Positions 18,848 to 29,757 are shown, counted from the stretch's first letter. The stretch: DNA of 50,062 bases from an uncultured Gammaproteobacteria bacterium (GCA_937899415.1 CALBPI010000073.1:1-50062); one strand, 5' to 3'. Notes: generated from the sequence alone by a model not told the origin. Numbers and translations are program-made.

Positions 18848-21477
18848 GTCAGCAGCAACTCCGGTGCGGGATCGCGCAGGTTGTAATGCGAGGCCATGGC
18901 CGCAGCATAAGCGCCGGCATTGGCGATGAGCAGGACATCACCACCCTCGGATGGTGGCAGCAGGCGGTCACTGCCGAGCTTGTCACCCGTTTCACAAATG
19001 GGGCCGACTACGGTGACGAGTTCGGAGGCGGGTGTGTCGAGCCGCGTCAGATTCACGATCTCATGGTAGGCGCCATACAGCGCCGGGCGAATCAGCGAGT
19101 TCATTCCCGTCGCAACGCCCACGTAGCGGACATCGCCTTTGCCCTTGGTCTGCGTGACACGCGCGAGCAGCACGCCCGCTTCGGCGACCAGGAATCGGCC
19201 GGGCTCAAGCCAGAGCTCCACGCCCGGGCAGGCCTCCCGCACAGGCCCCAGTGACGCATCCAGGCGATCGAGATCGAGCGCGGGGTCGCCGCGCTTCTCA
19301 GCGATACCGAGGCCGCCGCCGAGATCGATGGCCCGCACATCGGGGAACAGCTTTGCCACAGTACTCAACGCTTCTCCCACGCTGCGCCAGGCGTCGCCGT
19401 CCGTAATGCCGCTGCCGACATGCGCGTGAACACCGGTGACGCGTGCGCCGGCGGCAACGATTAACTCGCTAAATTTCTCAAGTTCGAACAGCGGCACGCC
19501 AAACTTGGAGTGCACGCCTGCGGTGCGTACGTGTTCATGGTGGCCACGCCCCTGGCCGGGATCAACGCGCACAAAGACGTCGCGCCCCTCGAACAGCTCC
19601 GGCCAGGCCTGGAGCGGATAGAGGTTGTCGAGTGTCACCTGTGCGCCGGCGGCAAAGCCCGCGGCGTAGTCGCCACGCGGCGCAAAGTTGGGGGTGTAAA
19701 GCATGCGATCGCCGGGCAGCTCAGGGTAACGCTCGCGGACACGGGCCAGCTCGCCCGGTGACACGCACTCGAAACCCAGGCCCGCCTCGTAGACGAGATC
19801 GAGGATGCCCGGGTGCGGGTTCGCCTTCATGGCGTAGAACACGCGATCCACATGCGCAAGCGAAAGTAAGCGCGCCATCTGCGCGCGAATGGTCGCCGCA
19901 TCGTAGACGTAACAGGCGTCACGCGACTCGAGCGCTGCTATTAGCGCGTCACGTCGATCCTGCCACCAGGCCCGGGGCGCCGGCCCCTCGGCCACCGTCC
20001 CGCCCTGCAGTGACTCCCAGGTCTCACCAATTACGTCGTCACCGGGCACGGTACGAATGATCGAGGGATGCAACTTTTGCACGAGCCGGTAGCCCTGCTC
20101 ATTGTCGACGACGACGGTCAGGTTGAGGTCGTTGGCCGCCTGTGAGAGCAGGTGAATGCGTTGTTCTTCAAACAACTCCAGCGCGGGGCCCAGCTTGTGG
20201 AGGATCGTGCGAATCTTGCGACCCACAAGGCTGACGGCGGCGCAGTCCTCGATCACGGTCACCTCGCAGAGCGCAGACAGCGAATCAACGAGCGCGGAGA
20301 GCTCCTGTGACGTCAGCGGCACGTCATTGTCGTCAATGGAGACCGTCACGTTACTCTCCGAGGTCGACACGAGGTCAATCGATACGCGGTGTTCTGCAAA
20401 CACGGAAAACAAGCGCGCGAGAAAGCCCACCTCGTGCCACATCGTGACCGCCTCCATGGAGACCAGCGTGACGTGCTGACGCAATGAAATAGCTTTGACG
20501 AGCGGCTCAGGCTCACCCGTGACCCTGGCAATCAGCGTCCCCGGCAACTCCGGTCGCGAGGTGCAGCGAATGAAGAGCGGAATGTCGTGCGCGCGCAGTG
20601 GCCCGATGCAACGCGGGTGTAAAACAAGCCCGCCTGTCGATGCGATTTCCTGTGCTTCGCCGTAATGCAGACGCGTCAACAGGCGCGCCGAGGGCACGAC
20701 GCCCGGGTCTGCCGAGAACATCCCCGGCACGTCCGTCCAGACTTCGAGCCGCTGCGCACCCAGACGCGTCGCGAGATATGCGGCAGAGGTGTCGGAACCC
20801 CCTCTTCCCAGCAGCACCGTCTCGCCATCTGCGTTGCTGGCGATGAAGCCCTGCGTCACGTGGACACGCGCCTGGTCGAACTGCGCCGCAAACTCTGCGT
20901 CGGGCGCAACCTCGCAGGACGCGTTCAGAAACGCCCGCCGCTCGCGCGGTTCGTGATCGGCGTGTAACAGCTCGCGTGCATCGTGCCATTGCACGTCGAT
21001 GCCCTGTTGGCCAAGCCAGGCCACGGACAGCCGTGTGGCCATGAGCTCACCGAGTGCCATGGCGCGTGCCGTCACGCGCGGCGTGAGCTCGCGAACGAGC
21101 CGAACGCCGGCCAGCAATTGACGCAGGGTGCCGAGGTGCGCACCGACCAGTTCACTGGCATCGACGCCAAACTCCGCGGCGAGTGCATGGTGTGTCGTCT
21201 CGATGCCCGCGACGACATCGGCCTCTGCCGGGTCATTGCTCGCGGCTAGCGCCAGCGCCTCGTCGATGGCGTCGGACACGCCGCGCAGGGCCGAGTGCAC
21301 CACGAGTACACCCAGCCCGGCATCGCGGCGCCGGCGAATTCGTTGCTCGATATGGCGCCAGTTTTCGATCGATGCAACGCTCGAGCCGCCGAACTTGAGC
21401 ACCACCCAGGCGCTGTCGCGGATACCGCCGGGTTCGACCCGGGACAGGTCGAATTGCGCTTCGCCGTCGCTGCTCAC
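18844..21477 (-). CDS. lysC-lysA: Bifunctional aspartate kinase / diaminopimelate decarboxylase
   Basis: One 877-residue protein that joins the first and last steps of lysine synthesis. Residues about 24-475 are aspartate kinase: [12 protein letters not shown] (26-37), [31 protein letters not shown] (247-264), then ACT domains (about 334-475) with [20 protein letters not shown]. Residues about 505-877 are LysA: PLP Lys551 in [22 protein letters not shown] (720-725), [12 protein letters not shown] and CETGD (828-832). The start is GTG 21477, overlapping the ilvD stop (GTGA); the open frame upstream lies in ilvD. Such fusions are known from Xanthomonadales and relatives. It channels no intermediate directly, since the steps are not consecutive. 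Confidence 0.93.
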   Translation of the reverse strand: MSSDGEAQFDLSRVEPGGIRDSAWVVLKFGGSSVASIENWRHIEQRIRRRRDAGLGVLVVHSALRGVSDAIDEALALAASNDPAEADVVAGIETTHHALAAEFGVDASELVGAHLGTLRQLLAGVRLVRELTPRVTARAMALGELMATRLSVAWLGQQGIDVQWHDARELLHADHEPRERRAFLNASCEVAPDAEFAAQFDQARVHVTQGFIASNADGETVLLGRGGSDTSAAYLATRLGAQRLEVWTDVPGMFSADPGVVPSARLLTRLHYGEAQEIASTGGLVLHPRCIGPLRAHDIPLFIRCTSRPELPGTLIARVTGEPEPLVKAISLRQHVTLVSMEAVTMWHEVGFLARLFSVFAEHRVSIDLVSTSESNVTVSIDDNDVPLTSQELSALVDSLSALCEVTVIEDCAAVSLVGRKIRTILHKLGPALELFEEQRIHLLSQAANDLNLTVVVDNEQGYRLVQKLHPSIIRTVPGDDVIGETWESLQGGTVAEGPAPRAWWQDRRDALIAALESRDACYVYDAATIRAQMARLLSLAHVDRVFYAMKANPHPGILDLVYEAGLGFECVSPGELARVRERYPELPGDRMLYTPNFAPRGDYAAGFAAGAQVTLDNLYPLQAWPELFEGRDVFVRVDPGQGRGHHEHVRTAGVHSKFGVPLFELEKFSELIVAAGARVTGVHAHVGSGITDGDAWRSVGEALSTVAKLFPDVRAIDLGGGLGIAEKRGDPALDLDRLDASLGPVREACPGVELWLEPGRFLVAEAGVLLARVTQTKGKGDVRYVGVATGMNSLIRPALYGAYHEIVNLTRLDTPASELVTVVGPICETGDKLGSDRLLPPSEGGDVLLIANAGAYAAAMASHYNLRDPAPELLLT

Positions 21478-23153
21478 GCGAAGTCGTCGGTCACGGCGCC
21501 GCGCGACGCCGATGTCACTGTGCGTGCGTACTTGGCAAGCGCGCCACGCGTTGGCGGCGGCGGCGGCGTCCATCGGGCGTGCCGTGCCTCGAGCGTGTCG
21601 TCGTCAACCTGCAGCTCGATGGTGCGTGCCTGGGCATCGATACGGATCCGGTCGCCGTCCTCGATGAGCGCAATGGGACCGCCCGTGGCCGCCTCGGGCG
21701 TCACATGGCCTACCACGAAACCGTGGCTGCCGCCCGAGAACCGACCGTCGGTAATCAACGCGACCTGGTCACCGAGACCGCGACCCATAATGGCGCTCGT
21801 CGGGCTGAGCATTTCCCGCATGCCCGGGCCGCCGCGCGGTCCTTCGTAGCGTACGACCACGACATCGCCGGCCACGATCTCCCCATCCAGAATGGCCTGC
21901 AGGGCATCCTCTTCGGAGCCAAAGGTCCGCGCACGGCCTTCGAAGTGGAGCCCTTCCTTGCCACTGATCTTGGCCACAGCGCCCTCGGGCGCCAGGTTGC
22001 CGTAGAGCACGACCAGATGGCTCTCGGGTTTGATGGGTCGATCCATGGGTACCACGATGTCCTGCGCCTTCGGATAATCGGCCGTATCGGCGAGGTCTTC
22101 TGCCAGGCTGCGCGTGGTCACCGTGCGGCAGTCACCGTGCAGCAGGCCTTCGGCAAGCAGGGTCTTCATGAGTGGGCGGATGCCGCCGATGGCGATCAGC
22201 GCCGACATGGAGTAGCGGCCACTGGGTTTCAAATCGGCAAGCACGGGCACGCGCTTGCCGATACGGCTGAAGTCGTCGAGTGTGAGTGGCACACCGGCCG
22301 CGTGGGCGATGGCCAGAAGGTGCAGGACGGCATTGGTCGATCCGCCCAGTGCAATGACCACGGTGACCGCATTCTCAAATGCCTCGCGTGTGAGGATGTC
22401 TGAGGGCCGCACGCCGGCTTCAAGTAGCTTCACGACGGCACGACCCGCCCGCTCGCAATCGGACCGTTTGTCCTGCGACACCGCCTCCTGCGCGGAACTG
22501 CCCGGCAGACTGAGGCCCAGGGCCTCCATGGCGGACGCCATGGTGTTGGCCGTGTACATGCCGCCGCAGGAGCCCGGACCCGGGATCGAGGTGCCTTCCA
22601 CATCGAGCAGTGTCGCGTCATCGATGGCGCCTGCGGCGTGGGCGCCCACGGCTTCGAATACAGACACGATATCGCGGTCCTTGGTGCCCGGCTTGATGGT
22701 GCCACCGTAGACAAACACGGAAGGTCGATCGAGTCGGGCCATCGCGATCGCGCAGCCCGGCATGTTCTTGTCGCAACCACCAATGGTCACGAAGCCATCA
22801 AAGCCCTGCGCGGCCACCACCGCCTCGATCGAATCGGCGATGATCTCGCGTGACAGCAGTGAGTAGCGCATGCCGGGCGTCCCCATGGAGATGCCGTCGG
22901 ACACTGTAATGGTGTTGAACTGGACCGGTTTCGCGCCGGCCGCCTGGACGCCCGTCTCGACACGGTCGGCCAGGTCGTTAATGTGCATGTTGCAGGGCGT
23001 GACATTACTCCAGGTCGACGCCACGCCGATCTGCGGCAGCGCAAAGTCACCATTCTCGAAACCAACGGCGCGCAACATCGCACGGCTGGGCGCCTGCTCG
23101 GGCCCGTCCACGATGACGCTTGAGAATCGGCGTATGTCCTTTTCGTCAGCCAT
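21474..23153 (-). CDS. ilvD: Dihydroxy-acid dehydratase
   Basis: Third common enzyme of isoleucine and valine synthesis: dehydrates dihydroxy acids to the 2-keto acids. 559 residues, the short IlvD form. The Fe-S ligands appear as Cys54 (TPCNMHI), Cys127 ([11 protein letters not shown]) and Cys196 ([12 protein letters not shown]). The C-terminal motif [20 protein letters not shown] is intact. GGGAG lies before ATG 23153. It follows the kinase gene by 32 bases and overlaps lysC-lysA. It is far from ilvC (about 19 kb) and on the other strand, so the pathway is split between two operons. Confidence 0.96.
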   Translation of the reverse strand: MADEKDIRRFSSVIVDGPEQAPSRAMLRAVGFENGDFALPQIGVASTWSNVTPCNMHINDLADRVETGVQAAGAKPVQFNTITVSDGISMGTPGMRYSLLSREIIADSIEAVVAAQGFDGFVTIGGCDKNMPGCAIAMARLDRPSVFVYGGTIKPGTKDRDIVSVFEAVGAHAAGAIDDATLLDVEGTSIPGPGSCGGMYTANTMASAMEALGLSLPGSSAQEAVSQDKRSDCERAGRAVVKLLEAGVRPSDILTREAFENAVTVVIALGGSTNAVLHLLAIAHAAGVPLTLDDFSRIGKRVPVLADLKPSGRYSMSALIAIGGIRPLMKTLLAEGLLHGDCRTVTTRSLAEDLADTADYPKAQDIVVPMDRPIKPESHLVVLYGNLAPEGAVAKISGKEGLHFEGRARTFGSEEDALQAILDGEIVAGDVVVVRYEGPRGGPGMREMLSPTSAIMGRGLGDQVALITDGRFSGGSHGFVVGHVTPEAATGGPIALIEDGDRIRIDAQARTIELQVDDDTLEARHARWTPPPPPTRGALAKYARTVTSASRGAVTDDFA

Positions 23154-23185
23154 GTCGGCTCCCGCTGTGCGGCGCCGAACCGCAG

Positions 23186-25378
23186 TCAGCCTGCGTCGTC
23201 GCCGCCGTCAATAATGCGCACAGTCGTCGTGCGATAGACGCCCTCGGGCGCCGCCTCCCCGTCGAGGGTGAGGGTCAGCGTTTCCTCGGGTTCCGCGCTA
23301 TTGTCGAGGACCACGGGCAGGTAGACAACCGCGACAGATTCACCGGGCTCGAAGCGCACGGTCGAGTAAGGCGGCGCTACGAAATCTTCGTCGGGTCGCG
23401 CCTCGTTGGCGGTCAGCGCGAAGTCGACGTCGAGTGCCCCGGCTCGGGCGTTGAAGCGCCAGATCGTCAGCACCGCTGCCGCGCTGTCCTCGCGCACCTG
23501 ATAATCCGGCCGCGCGAAACCTACCGTATCGGGGACCAGGGTGGCCGCCACGCGCTGACGGTCATCATCGAGCAGTCGCAGGGCCACGCGCGCCAGCACC
23601 GCGCCATCGGTGCCCGTCATCGACAGTTGAACGATGGCGTCGGGCTCGACGTGAGGGTCGGGCAGGTGCTCAACGACGACATCGACCACACGCTGTCCGG
23701 CCGCAAAGCTTGGCCGTAGCGTCGAAATCCGGAAGCTCTCACGTGTGGCGACGCCCTCCGCCTCCGTTGCCGCATCGATGACCAGGCGCAACTGCTGTGG
23801 CGCACTGACGTCATCGCGTTGTAATCGAATGATGGAAGGACCCGCATCCTCAAACAGACGCAGCTCGGCATAGACCGCGGGCACCACAGCATCGGGCGAA
23901 GGCAACGCCAGCGTCAGCGCCGCCGGTTCGCTGTCGCCGGGAACCGGATCCGCGTTGGTGACCTCGAACGGCACCTCAGGCGGTGCGCGCTCGACGGCCG
24001 GCTGTTCGGGCTCGACGGTGACGGTGCGGACATCGGGTGCAGAGCGAAACTGAGGCGACAGGATCGCCAGGCCCGCCAGGCTGACAATCGCCAGGCCCGC
24101 CAGCCAGGGCGTCCAGTTGCCGCCGCCGCTCGGACTGCCCCCGGCAACGCCGAGTCCTTCGAGAAAGCCGGCCGCGCTTTGGGTGCGCGCATCGGTGCGC
24201 AGCTGCAGCGCCGACTCCAGCGCACGCCAGCGGCGCATGCCGATGCCATCGATCCGCTCGGGCGTCAGGCCCTCTCGCAAGGCGTCGAGCGCCGTCTTGT
24301 CACCGAAAACGCGTCGTCCCGACAGTAAACGGTAGGTCACGCACGCCAGCGAGAACACGTCATCGACGGGTCGCGCAGCCTTGCCCGACAGCACGGCCGG
24401 ACTTGCGTAGGCCGGCGTCGCGGCTTGCAGGAAACTATTGTCGAAGGCCATGGCCTTGCCCGCGAGATCACCGCGCGCACGCGCGATGCCGAAGTCGAGC
24501 AGCTTCACGCCGCCACCCGGCATGAGCATGACGTTGCCGGGCTTCACATCGGCGTGCGTGACGCCGACGCGGTGCGCGTGCACGAGCGCACTCCCCACGG
24601 CACCAATGATGTCCATTGCGGCGATGACGCTCATGGGCTCGCCCCGGCGCTCGTTGAGCAGCGTACTGAGCGCCCTGCCCTCGAGCCATTCCATCACCAG
24701 AAAAATGCGGCCGGCACAGCGGTCGAGATCGAGGAACCGCACGATGTTCGGGTGCGACAGGTAGCGCCCTTTGGCGGCTTCCTGTTGCAGCGCCCGCATG
24801 GCGCCACCATGACCCGCGTAGTCGGGTGCGAGGACCTTAATGGCCACATAGGGGCGCCCGCCCTCGGCTTCTGCAATACGGTGATCGATGGCCTTGTAGA
24901 CCACGCCCATGCTGCCGCCCGGCGCCCGGCTTACGATCTCAAAGCGGTCGCGCAACATCGTGCCGATATCGATGGGCGCGGCGACGGTCGCGATGGGCTC
25001 AACGGCATCGCTGCTATCCCGCGCTGGTCGCTCTTCGGTGTCTTCGCCGTACGCGGCAGCGGCGCTGAATGCGTCGGTGGCCTCTTCGATGAGACCAACC
25101 TCGGTGGGCGTCGTCGGCAACTCCTCGTTGGTCGCCTTGTCGATGTCGGAGCACAGGAGGCGGTGAATCTGCTCGGGCACGAGACCGCGGTTGGCATAGT
25201 CGTGAACGAGCCCGCGAACGCCGCTGGTCGCCTCGGGTTCCTCGTAGAGCAGGTTGATCATCTCGTCACGAAACTCGGCAACGCTGCGCTCGCCGCTGAC
25301 GAGCTGCTCCATGGCGAGCAGCAGTGACTGCGGTGCATCACCGATCGCGAGATCGTATTCGGTGCGTTTGTTGCTCAC
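23186..25378 (-). CDS. Membrane Ser/Thr protein kinase with two Calx-beta repeats
   Basis: 730 residues. Residues 1-135 are an N-terminal acidic, helical region without a name. A Hanks-type kinase spans about 145-410: Gly loop [13 protein letters not shown] (151-163), Lys181 in VAIKVL, Glu200, HADVKPGN (275-282; a non-RD kinase, Ala in place of Arg) and DFG (295-297); the APE motif is replaced by SPA. One membrane helix at about 424-441 follows. The periplasmic part (about 500-610 and 615-724) looks like two Calx-beta repeats, each ending in an LLDDD/IIDGGDD-type strand. GTG start overlapping the upstream stop (GTGA). The substrate is unknown; the operon suggests a link with amino-acid metabolism, which is inference. 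Confidence 0.85.
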   Translation of the reverse strand: MSNKRTEYDLAIGDAPQSLLLAMEQLVSGERSVAEFRDEMINLLYEEPEATSGVRGLVHDYANRGLVPEQIHRLLCSDIDKATNEELPTTPTEVGLIEEATDAFSAAAAYGEDTEERPARDSSDAVEPIATVAAPIDIGTMLRDRFEIVSRAPGGSMGVVYKAIDHRIAEAEGGRPYVAIKVLAPDYAGHGGAMRALQQEAAKGRYLSHPNIVRFLDLDRCAGRIFLVMEWLEGRALSTLLNERRGEPMSVIAAMDIIGAVGSALVHAHRVGVTHADVKPGNVMLMPGGGVKLLDFGIARARGDLAGKAMAFDNSFLQAATPAYASPAVLSGKAARPVDDVFSLACVTYRLLSGRRVFGDKTALDALREGLTPERIDGIGMRRWRALESALQLRTDARTQSAAGFLEGLGVAGGSPSGGGNWTPWLAGLAIVSLAGLAILSPQFRSAPDVRTVTVEPEQPAVERAPPEVPFEVTNADPVPGDSEPAALTLALPSPDAVVPAVYAELRLFEDAGPSIIRLQRDDVSAPQQLRLVIDAATEAEGVATRESFRISTLRPSFAAGQRVVDVVVEHLPDPHVEPDAIVQLSMTGTDGAVLARVALRLLDDDRQRVAATLVPDTVGFARPDYQVREDSAAAVLTIWRFNARAGALDVDFALTANEARPDEDFVAPPYSTVRFEPGESVAVVYLPVVLDNSAEPEETLTLTLDGEAAPEGVYRTTTVRIIDGGDDAG

Positions 25379-26772
25379 AGCAGCTTGCCCGGGTTCATGA
25401 TGCCGTCGGGATCGAGACTCTCTTTGAGTCGGCGCATGAGCGCATGACTCACGGGACCGACCTGTGTCGCCAACAGATCCCGCTTCAAAAGTCCGATACC
25501 ATGTTCGGCGCTTATCGTACCGCCAAGCGACTGCGCCGCCTCGTGCACAGTTCGCGTTAATGCGGGCGCTCGGGCCAGGAAGGCTTCCCGGTCCAGGTCG
25601 AGCGGCTGGCTCAGGTTGAAATGCAGGTTGCCGTCACCGATGTGACCAAAGCACACCGGGCGCACGCCTGGCACGAGCGCCTCGACGCGCTCCGTCGCCG
25701 TCTTGATGAAGGCCTGCAATGCCCCCAGTGGCACCGCGATGTCGTGTTTGATGCTTGCGCCCTCGGGGCGTTGCGCGTCGCTGATGTTATGACGTACCGC
25801 CCACAGCGCCGCCTGATCGCGATCGCTGTCCGCCACAATCGCATCACGCAGCGCACCCGCGTCAACCGCGTCGGACACTGCAGCAAGCACAGCATCCCGG
25901 TCTATCTCGGCACGCCCGCCGTGCAGCTCGATGAGGGCATGTACGGGCGCGTCCGCCGGGCGACGCGCGCCCTCGATGTGCCGCACCACAAAGTCCACCG
26001 CGATATCGGGGACCAGTTCAAACGCAGCCATCGTGGCGCCAAATGCGCGCCGGAATCGCGTGTAGGCGTCAAGCACATGTGCGTGACTGTCGAGTGCCAG
26101 CCAAAGCACGAGTCGCGCCTCAGGCGCGGGCGCAAGTTTCAGTGTCGCGCCCGTGATGATGCCGAGCGTGCCTTCGCTGCCGACGAATAGCTGTTTCAGA
26201 TCGTAGCCGGCGTTGTTCTTGCGCAAGCTCTGCAACGCAGAAAGCAGCGTGCCATCGGACAGGACGACCTCGAGACCCAGCACCTGGTCACGTGCGTTGC
26301 CGTAGCGCAGCACACTGACACCGCCGGCATTGGTCGCCAGGTTGCCACCGATTTGGCAGCTGCCTTCTGAACTCAGGCTCAGGGGCAGCATAAGGTCTGC
26401 ATCGGCGGCTGCAGCCTGCGCCGCGGCCAGCGTGCAGCCGGCATCTACACACAAACTGAAATTGATGGCGTCGACTTCGCGCACGGCGTTGAGCCGATTG
26501 AGCGACACGACCACTTCGGCCTGACCCGATACGCTGCCGCCGACGAGCCCCGTGTTACCCCCCTGCGGGACGACGGGAACACCCAACTGGGCGCAACATC
26601 GGACAACCGCGGCAACGGCGTCGACGCTGCCCGGTTGCACGACGATCGGCGCTTCACCCGTATAGTTGCCGCGCCACTCCGCAAGAAATGGCGCGCGATC
26701 GGCTTCGGCGGTGAGCACGGCCTTATCGCCCGCCACGCCCCGCAAGGCCTTCGCGACGCGATCGACGTTCAT
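25375..26772 (-). CDS. FAD-linked 2-hydroxyacid dehydrogenase (GlcD/D2HGDH family)
   Basis: 465 residues with the PCMH-type FAD domain and the FAD-oxidase C domain. Seen: VVPQGGNTGLVGGSVSGQ (residues about 56-73), SEGSCQIGGNLATNAGGVSV, LFVGSEGTLGIITGATLKL, CFGHIGDGNLHFNLSQP with the metal-binding His, and ISAEHGIGLLKRDLL. Relatives oxidise D-lactate, glycolate or D-2-hydroxyglutarate and pass electrons to a quinone or flavoprotein. The pattern is nearest to D-2-hydroxyglutarate dehydrogenase, but I cannot separate the options. ATG 26772 overlaps the dehydratase stop (ATGA); an earlier start is possible but less likely. Confidence 0.85.
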   Translation of the reverse strand: MNVDRVAKALRGVAGDKAVLTAEADRAPFLAEWRGNYTGEAPIVVQPGSVDAVAAVVRCCAQLGVPVVPQGGNTGLVGGSVSGQAEVVVSLNRLNAVREVDAINFSLCVDAGCTLAAAQAAAADADLMLPLSLSSEGSCQIGGNLATNAGGVSVLRYGNARDQVLGLEVVLSDGTLLSALQSLRKNNAGYDLKQLFVGSEGTLGIITGATLKLAPAPEARLVLWLALDSHAHVLDAYTRFRRAFGATMAAFELVPDIAVDFVVRHIEGARRPADAPVHALIELHGGRAEIDRDAVLAAVSDAVDAGALRDAIVADSDRDQAALWAVRHNISDAQRPEGASIKHDIAVPLGALQAFIKTATERVEALVPGVRPVCFGHIGDGNLHFNLSQPLDLDREAFLARAPALTRTVHEAAQSLGGTISAEHGIGLLKRDLLATQVGPVSHALMRRLKESLDPDGIMNPGKLL

Positions 26773-27731
26773 CGCGCGACGAGCTCGGACCAGCGCGCGT
26801 GATCCATATTGCTGCCGCAGAAGATCAGCCCCACGCACTTACCCTTCAGCGTCTCGGCGAGCGGCCCCAGCAATGCGGCGAGTGCGGCTGCGCAGGCGGG
26901 CTCGACGGCGAGGGCCAGGTGCTCGTAGATGCTGAGCATGGCGGCAACCAGCGCGTCATCACTGACGCGAACCACGTCGTCGATGTGTTGACGGCACAGC
27001 GCGTAGGAGAGCGGCAGTGCCATGGGCGCCCCAAGGCTGTCCGCGATGGTATCGACGCGCTCGAGCGTGACCGGTGCTCCCGTGGCGAAACTGCGAGTCA
27101 TGCTGTCGGCGCCCATAGGCTCCACGCCGAACACCCGGCAGCCGGGTGTCGCGAGCTTAACGGCCGTCGCGACACCGGCAGCCAGCCCGCCACCGCCTAC
27201 AGGAACGATCACAGCGTCCAGCGCGGGGGCTGCGTCGATAAACTCTCTGCCAACACCGGCCGTCGCGATCGCTGTGGTCAGGCCTTCGAAGGGGTGGATC
27301 AGCGTCCGCCCCTCATCGCGGACGATCGCCTCCGCGGTGCTGAATGCCGTGTGCACGTCGTCGGCAAGAACCACTTCGGCACCCAGGGCCCGCACCCGCT
27401 CAACCCGGATGGGTGGGGCCGTTGCCGTCATGACCACACGCGCGGAGAGCCCCAGCGCACGGGCCGCCCAAGCAGTCGCAATCGCGTGGTTGCCGGCGCT
27501 GACGGCCGTGACGCCGGCTGCACGTTCTCGTTCATCGAGGTCGAGACAGTTGGCGAGCGCTCCGCGCGCCTTGAACGACCCTGTCACCTGCCAGAGCTCG
27601 CACTTGGCCCAGACTTCGGCGCCACTGAGCGCTGACAGCGCATCGAGTGGCACACTGGGTGTGCGCCGCAGGCGCGGTGCGAGGGTCGCTCGCAGGCGGT
27701 CGATGCTGTCTAGAGTGATTTCAGGTGTCAT
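26769..27731 (-). CDS. PLP-dependent Ser/Thr dehydratase, no ACT domain
   Basis: 320-residue fold-type II PLP enzyme. The PLP lysine is in QVTGSFKARGALAN (residues about 48-61), the substrate loop is SAGNHAIATAW, and the phosphate-binding Gly loop is VPVGGGGLAAGVA. It lacks the C-terminal ACT regulatory domain of biosynthetic threonine deaminase IlvA, so it resembles the catabolic or serine-racemase branch. With ilvD four genes downstream it might supply 2-oxobutanoate for isoleucine, but degradation of serine or threonine is equally possible. First gene of the seven-gene operon; a 231-base gap divides it from a divergent gene. Confidence 0.85.
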   Translation of the reverse strand: MTPEITLDSIDRLRATLAPRLRRTPSVPLDALSALSGAEVWAKCELWQVTGSFKARGALANCLDLDERERAAGVTAVSAGNHAIATAWAARALGLSARVVMTATAPPIRVERVRALGAEVVLADDVHTAFSTAEAIVRDEGRTLIHPFEGLTTAIATAGVGREFIDAAPALDAVIVPVGGGGLAAGVATAVKLATPGCRVFGVEPMGADSMTRSFATGAPVTLERVDTIADSLGAPMALPLSYALCRQHIDDVVRVSDDALVAAMLSIYEHLALAVEPACAAALAALLGPLAETLKGKCVGLIFCGSNMDHARWSELVAR

Positions 27732-27962
27732 GGTCGGCTGGCGGTGGGCCGGGAATGGCGCGCGGCCTCAGGTTTTGGCAGGTTCCGCCGCTCTGACAGA
27801 CAAGAGCTTGCATCACCGCAGCCAGTTAATTACCGTGCGCATAATAACGTAACGTCGTGATTTATCCGAACGAATCAGGGCACTTCGCCGGGTTTTTGAA
27901 ACCGGTACTTTACGCAGCGGGGGCCTTGTTTCCCGCTTCGACGGCCGCCGAGGACACTCTGG
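27732..27962. other. Divergent intergenic region
   Basis: This 231-base region must hold the promoters for the operon to the left and the cyclase-like gene to the right. An AT-rich patch at about 27826-27865 includes CATAAT (27840-27845), but no well-spaced -35 is found on either strand. A short imperfect hairpin (CCGGGTTT with AAACCGG) lies near 27889-27906. No gene is seen. Confidence 0.4.
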
Positions 27963-29231
27963 ATGTCGATTGACCGACTGTCCGACTCCGGAATCATCAA
28001 GATTGCGGGAAGCTCACCGCACCTCGATGCGCTTGCGACACTTGCAAGTGACCTCAGCGTGCGTGAGCGCGGCAGTCTCGTCGAACTCGAACGCCGTCTC
28101 CACGATGCCTGGGCGCTGGGCGCCAACACGATTCTGAGCTGGAGCCACCACCCGCAGGGCATCTGCCTGCTGGTCGTGCCCCACTACGCGCTGGCCGAGT
28201 ACACGGCGACACCCGCGGGTGGCGACCGCCCCTGGCGTCCGTCGGAACGCTTTATCACGGAGCTCATTTCGGGTCCCGCGCACCTAACGGTGTCGCAGCT
28301 TTCAAAAGTCGCACGCCTGCTCGACGTCGAGCCGCGTGTCATCGCCCTGCGCGACCGCTTGCCCGACACCGAAATGGAAACCCGCCTCATCGAGGCCATG
28401 GTCAAGCGCTACGGCGTCAACTATGTTGAGCGCCGCGCTGTCGCGCTGTTCGACATCGTCGGCTTCAGCCTGCTGAGCCCGTTCGAACAGATGACGCAGC
28501 TCAACAGCCTCTCGCACTCGCTGAACGCGGCACACAGCAAGCTGCTCGATCGGGAAATTGGCGTGAGTTTTGCCCGCTCCTCGAGCGGCGACGGGTTCTA
28601 CATCTGGAATCGCGACCGCGGCGAGTCGCCCAACGTCAACCTCTACCACTTCATGCAGCTTGTGCTGGCCGACAACGCGATTGCCCGGAGCAAGGCGGTC
28701 GCCCGATCTGTACCGCTGCTACGCACAGCGTTCCACATCGGCAGCTGCTACGAGTTCCACCAGTCCGATGGACTCAACCCGACGACCCATGACTACATCG
28801 TCGGAGATGTCACGGTAGAGCTCGCACGCATGATTGAACGCACGGTGCCCGGCCAGATCGTCGTGGGCGCGTTTGAAACCTGCGACACAGCACCCGAGAA
28901 CGCAGCCGACTGTGAAGCGATCCGATTCGTTGAGCACACGCGCCGAAATCTGACGCGCCTCGAGGGCATGGAGCTATCGGGCGAGCGCGTCACCTCGATC
29001 AAGTGCTACCTGACGGGTGAACGCTGTGCCGATGGCCGGTTCTCGATTCGCAAGCTGCTCATCAACGACAAGCATGGCCTGTCGCGGTTCGTGTACAACG
29101 CCAAGGTCAACATCCACCGCCACCAGGCCGAGCCCATCCTGCTGGGTATTGAAGACCGCATCCTGCGCGAAGATGATTTCTCGGCACAGACGGCCGAGAT
29201 GATCTACATCCCCAACGAACAACACGTATAA
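27963..29231 (+). CDS. Divergent class III nucleotide-cyclase-like protein
   Basis: 422 residues; no exact family is recognised. The middle (about 157-305) follows the class III cyclase pattern: [13 protein letters not shown] with metal-binding Asp164, [11 protein letters not shown] with the second Asp210, [13 protein letters not shown], then [14 protein letters not shown] and GQIVVGAF. The usual adenine-selecting Lys (four residues before Asp210) is Ser206, and the transition-state Asn position appears to be Val285, while Arg289 is kept. The N-terminal 140 and C-terminal 100 residues are unassigned; no membrane helix or signal peptide is seen. A monocistronic gene with GAGG before ATG 27963. 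It may be a cyclase with unusual specificity or a nucleotide-binding pseudo-cyclase. Confidence 0.65.
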   Translation: MSIDRLSDSGIIKIAGSSPHLDALATLASDLSVRERGSLVELERRLHDAWALGANTILSWSHHPQGICLLVVPHYALAEYTATPAGGDRPWRPSERFITELISGPAHLTVSQLSKVARLLDVEPRVIALRDRLPDTEMETRLIEAMVKRYGVNYVERRAVALFDIVGFSLLSPFEQMTQLNSLSHSLNAAHSKLLDREIGVSFARSSSGDGFYIWNRDRGESPNVNLYHFMQLVLADNAIARSKAVARSVPLLRTAFHIGSCYEFHQSDGLNPTTHDYIVGDVTVELARMIERTVPGQIVVGAFETCDTAPENAADCEAIRFVEHTRRNLTRLEGMELSGERVTSIKCYLTGERCADGRFSIRKLLINDKHGLSRFVYNAKVNIHRHQAEPILLGIEDRILREDDFSAQTAEMIYIPNEQHV

Positions 29232-29247
29232 CGCGCGCTGCCGGCCA

Positions 29248-29275
29248 CAAAAAAACCCGGCCCAAGGCCGGGTTT
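29248..29275 (-). terminator. Intrinsic terminator of the merR-tRNA-Pro end
   Basis: Perfect 10-bp stem AAACCCGGCC / GGCCGGGTTT (29253-29262 and 29266-29275) with a three-base loop. On the minus strand it runs into eight T (29255-29248). It ends the transcript carrying tRNA-Pro. On the plus strand only TTT follows, so it may stop the cyclase-like gene less well. Confidence 0.9.
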
Positions 29276-29282
29276 CGAATAA

Positions 29283-29360
<78 letters not shown>

Positions 29361-29400
29361 ACCGATATAACTTTAAGAATGTACGCTAAGGGGTTGTTTC

Positions 29401-29757
29401 TTAGCGTCTTAGCAGCTTTAGAATCTCGTCCAGTTCGACGCGCATCTGACGGATGAGCTGCTGGCTCTGACTGACGTCCGACTTGGCCTCTTCGCCCGTA
29501 AGCTGCTGCCGTGCGCCGCCAATCGTGAAACCCTGATCATAGAGCAAACTGCGGATCTGGCGAATCACCAGAACGTCCTGGCGCTGATAGTAACGCCGGT
29601 TGCCGCGCCGCTTGACGGGTTTGAGCTGCGGAAATTCCTGTTCCCAATAGCGAAGCACGTGGGGCTTTACAGCGCACAGGTCGCTGACTTCGCCGATGGT
29701 GAAATAGCGCTTGCCAGGAATCGGGGGAAGTTCGTCGTTATTTCCCGGTTCCAGCAT
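29401..29757 (-). CDS. MerR-family regulator next to ihfA
   Basis: 118 residues. The N-terminal winged helix-turn-helix reads [20 protein letters not shown] then [20 protein letters not shown] (residues about 17-56), followed by a helical region and a C-terminal dimerisation coiled coil (about 88-118). No metal-binding cysteine cluster is seen. It is the small MerR protein regularly found after ihfA in gammaproteobacteria; its effector is not known to me. Its start overlaps the ihfA 3' end by 20 bases. Confidence 0.88.
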   Translation of the reverse strand: MLEPGNNDELPPIPGKRYFTIGEVSDLCAVKPHVLRYWEQEFPQLKPVKRRGNRRYYQRQDVLVIRQIRSLLYDQGFTIGGARQQLTGEEAKSDVSQSQQLIRQMRVELDEILKLLRR

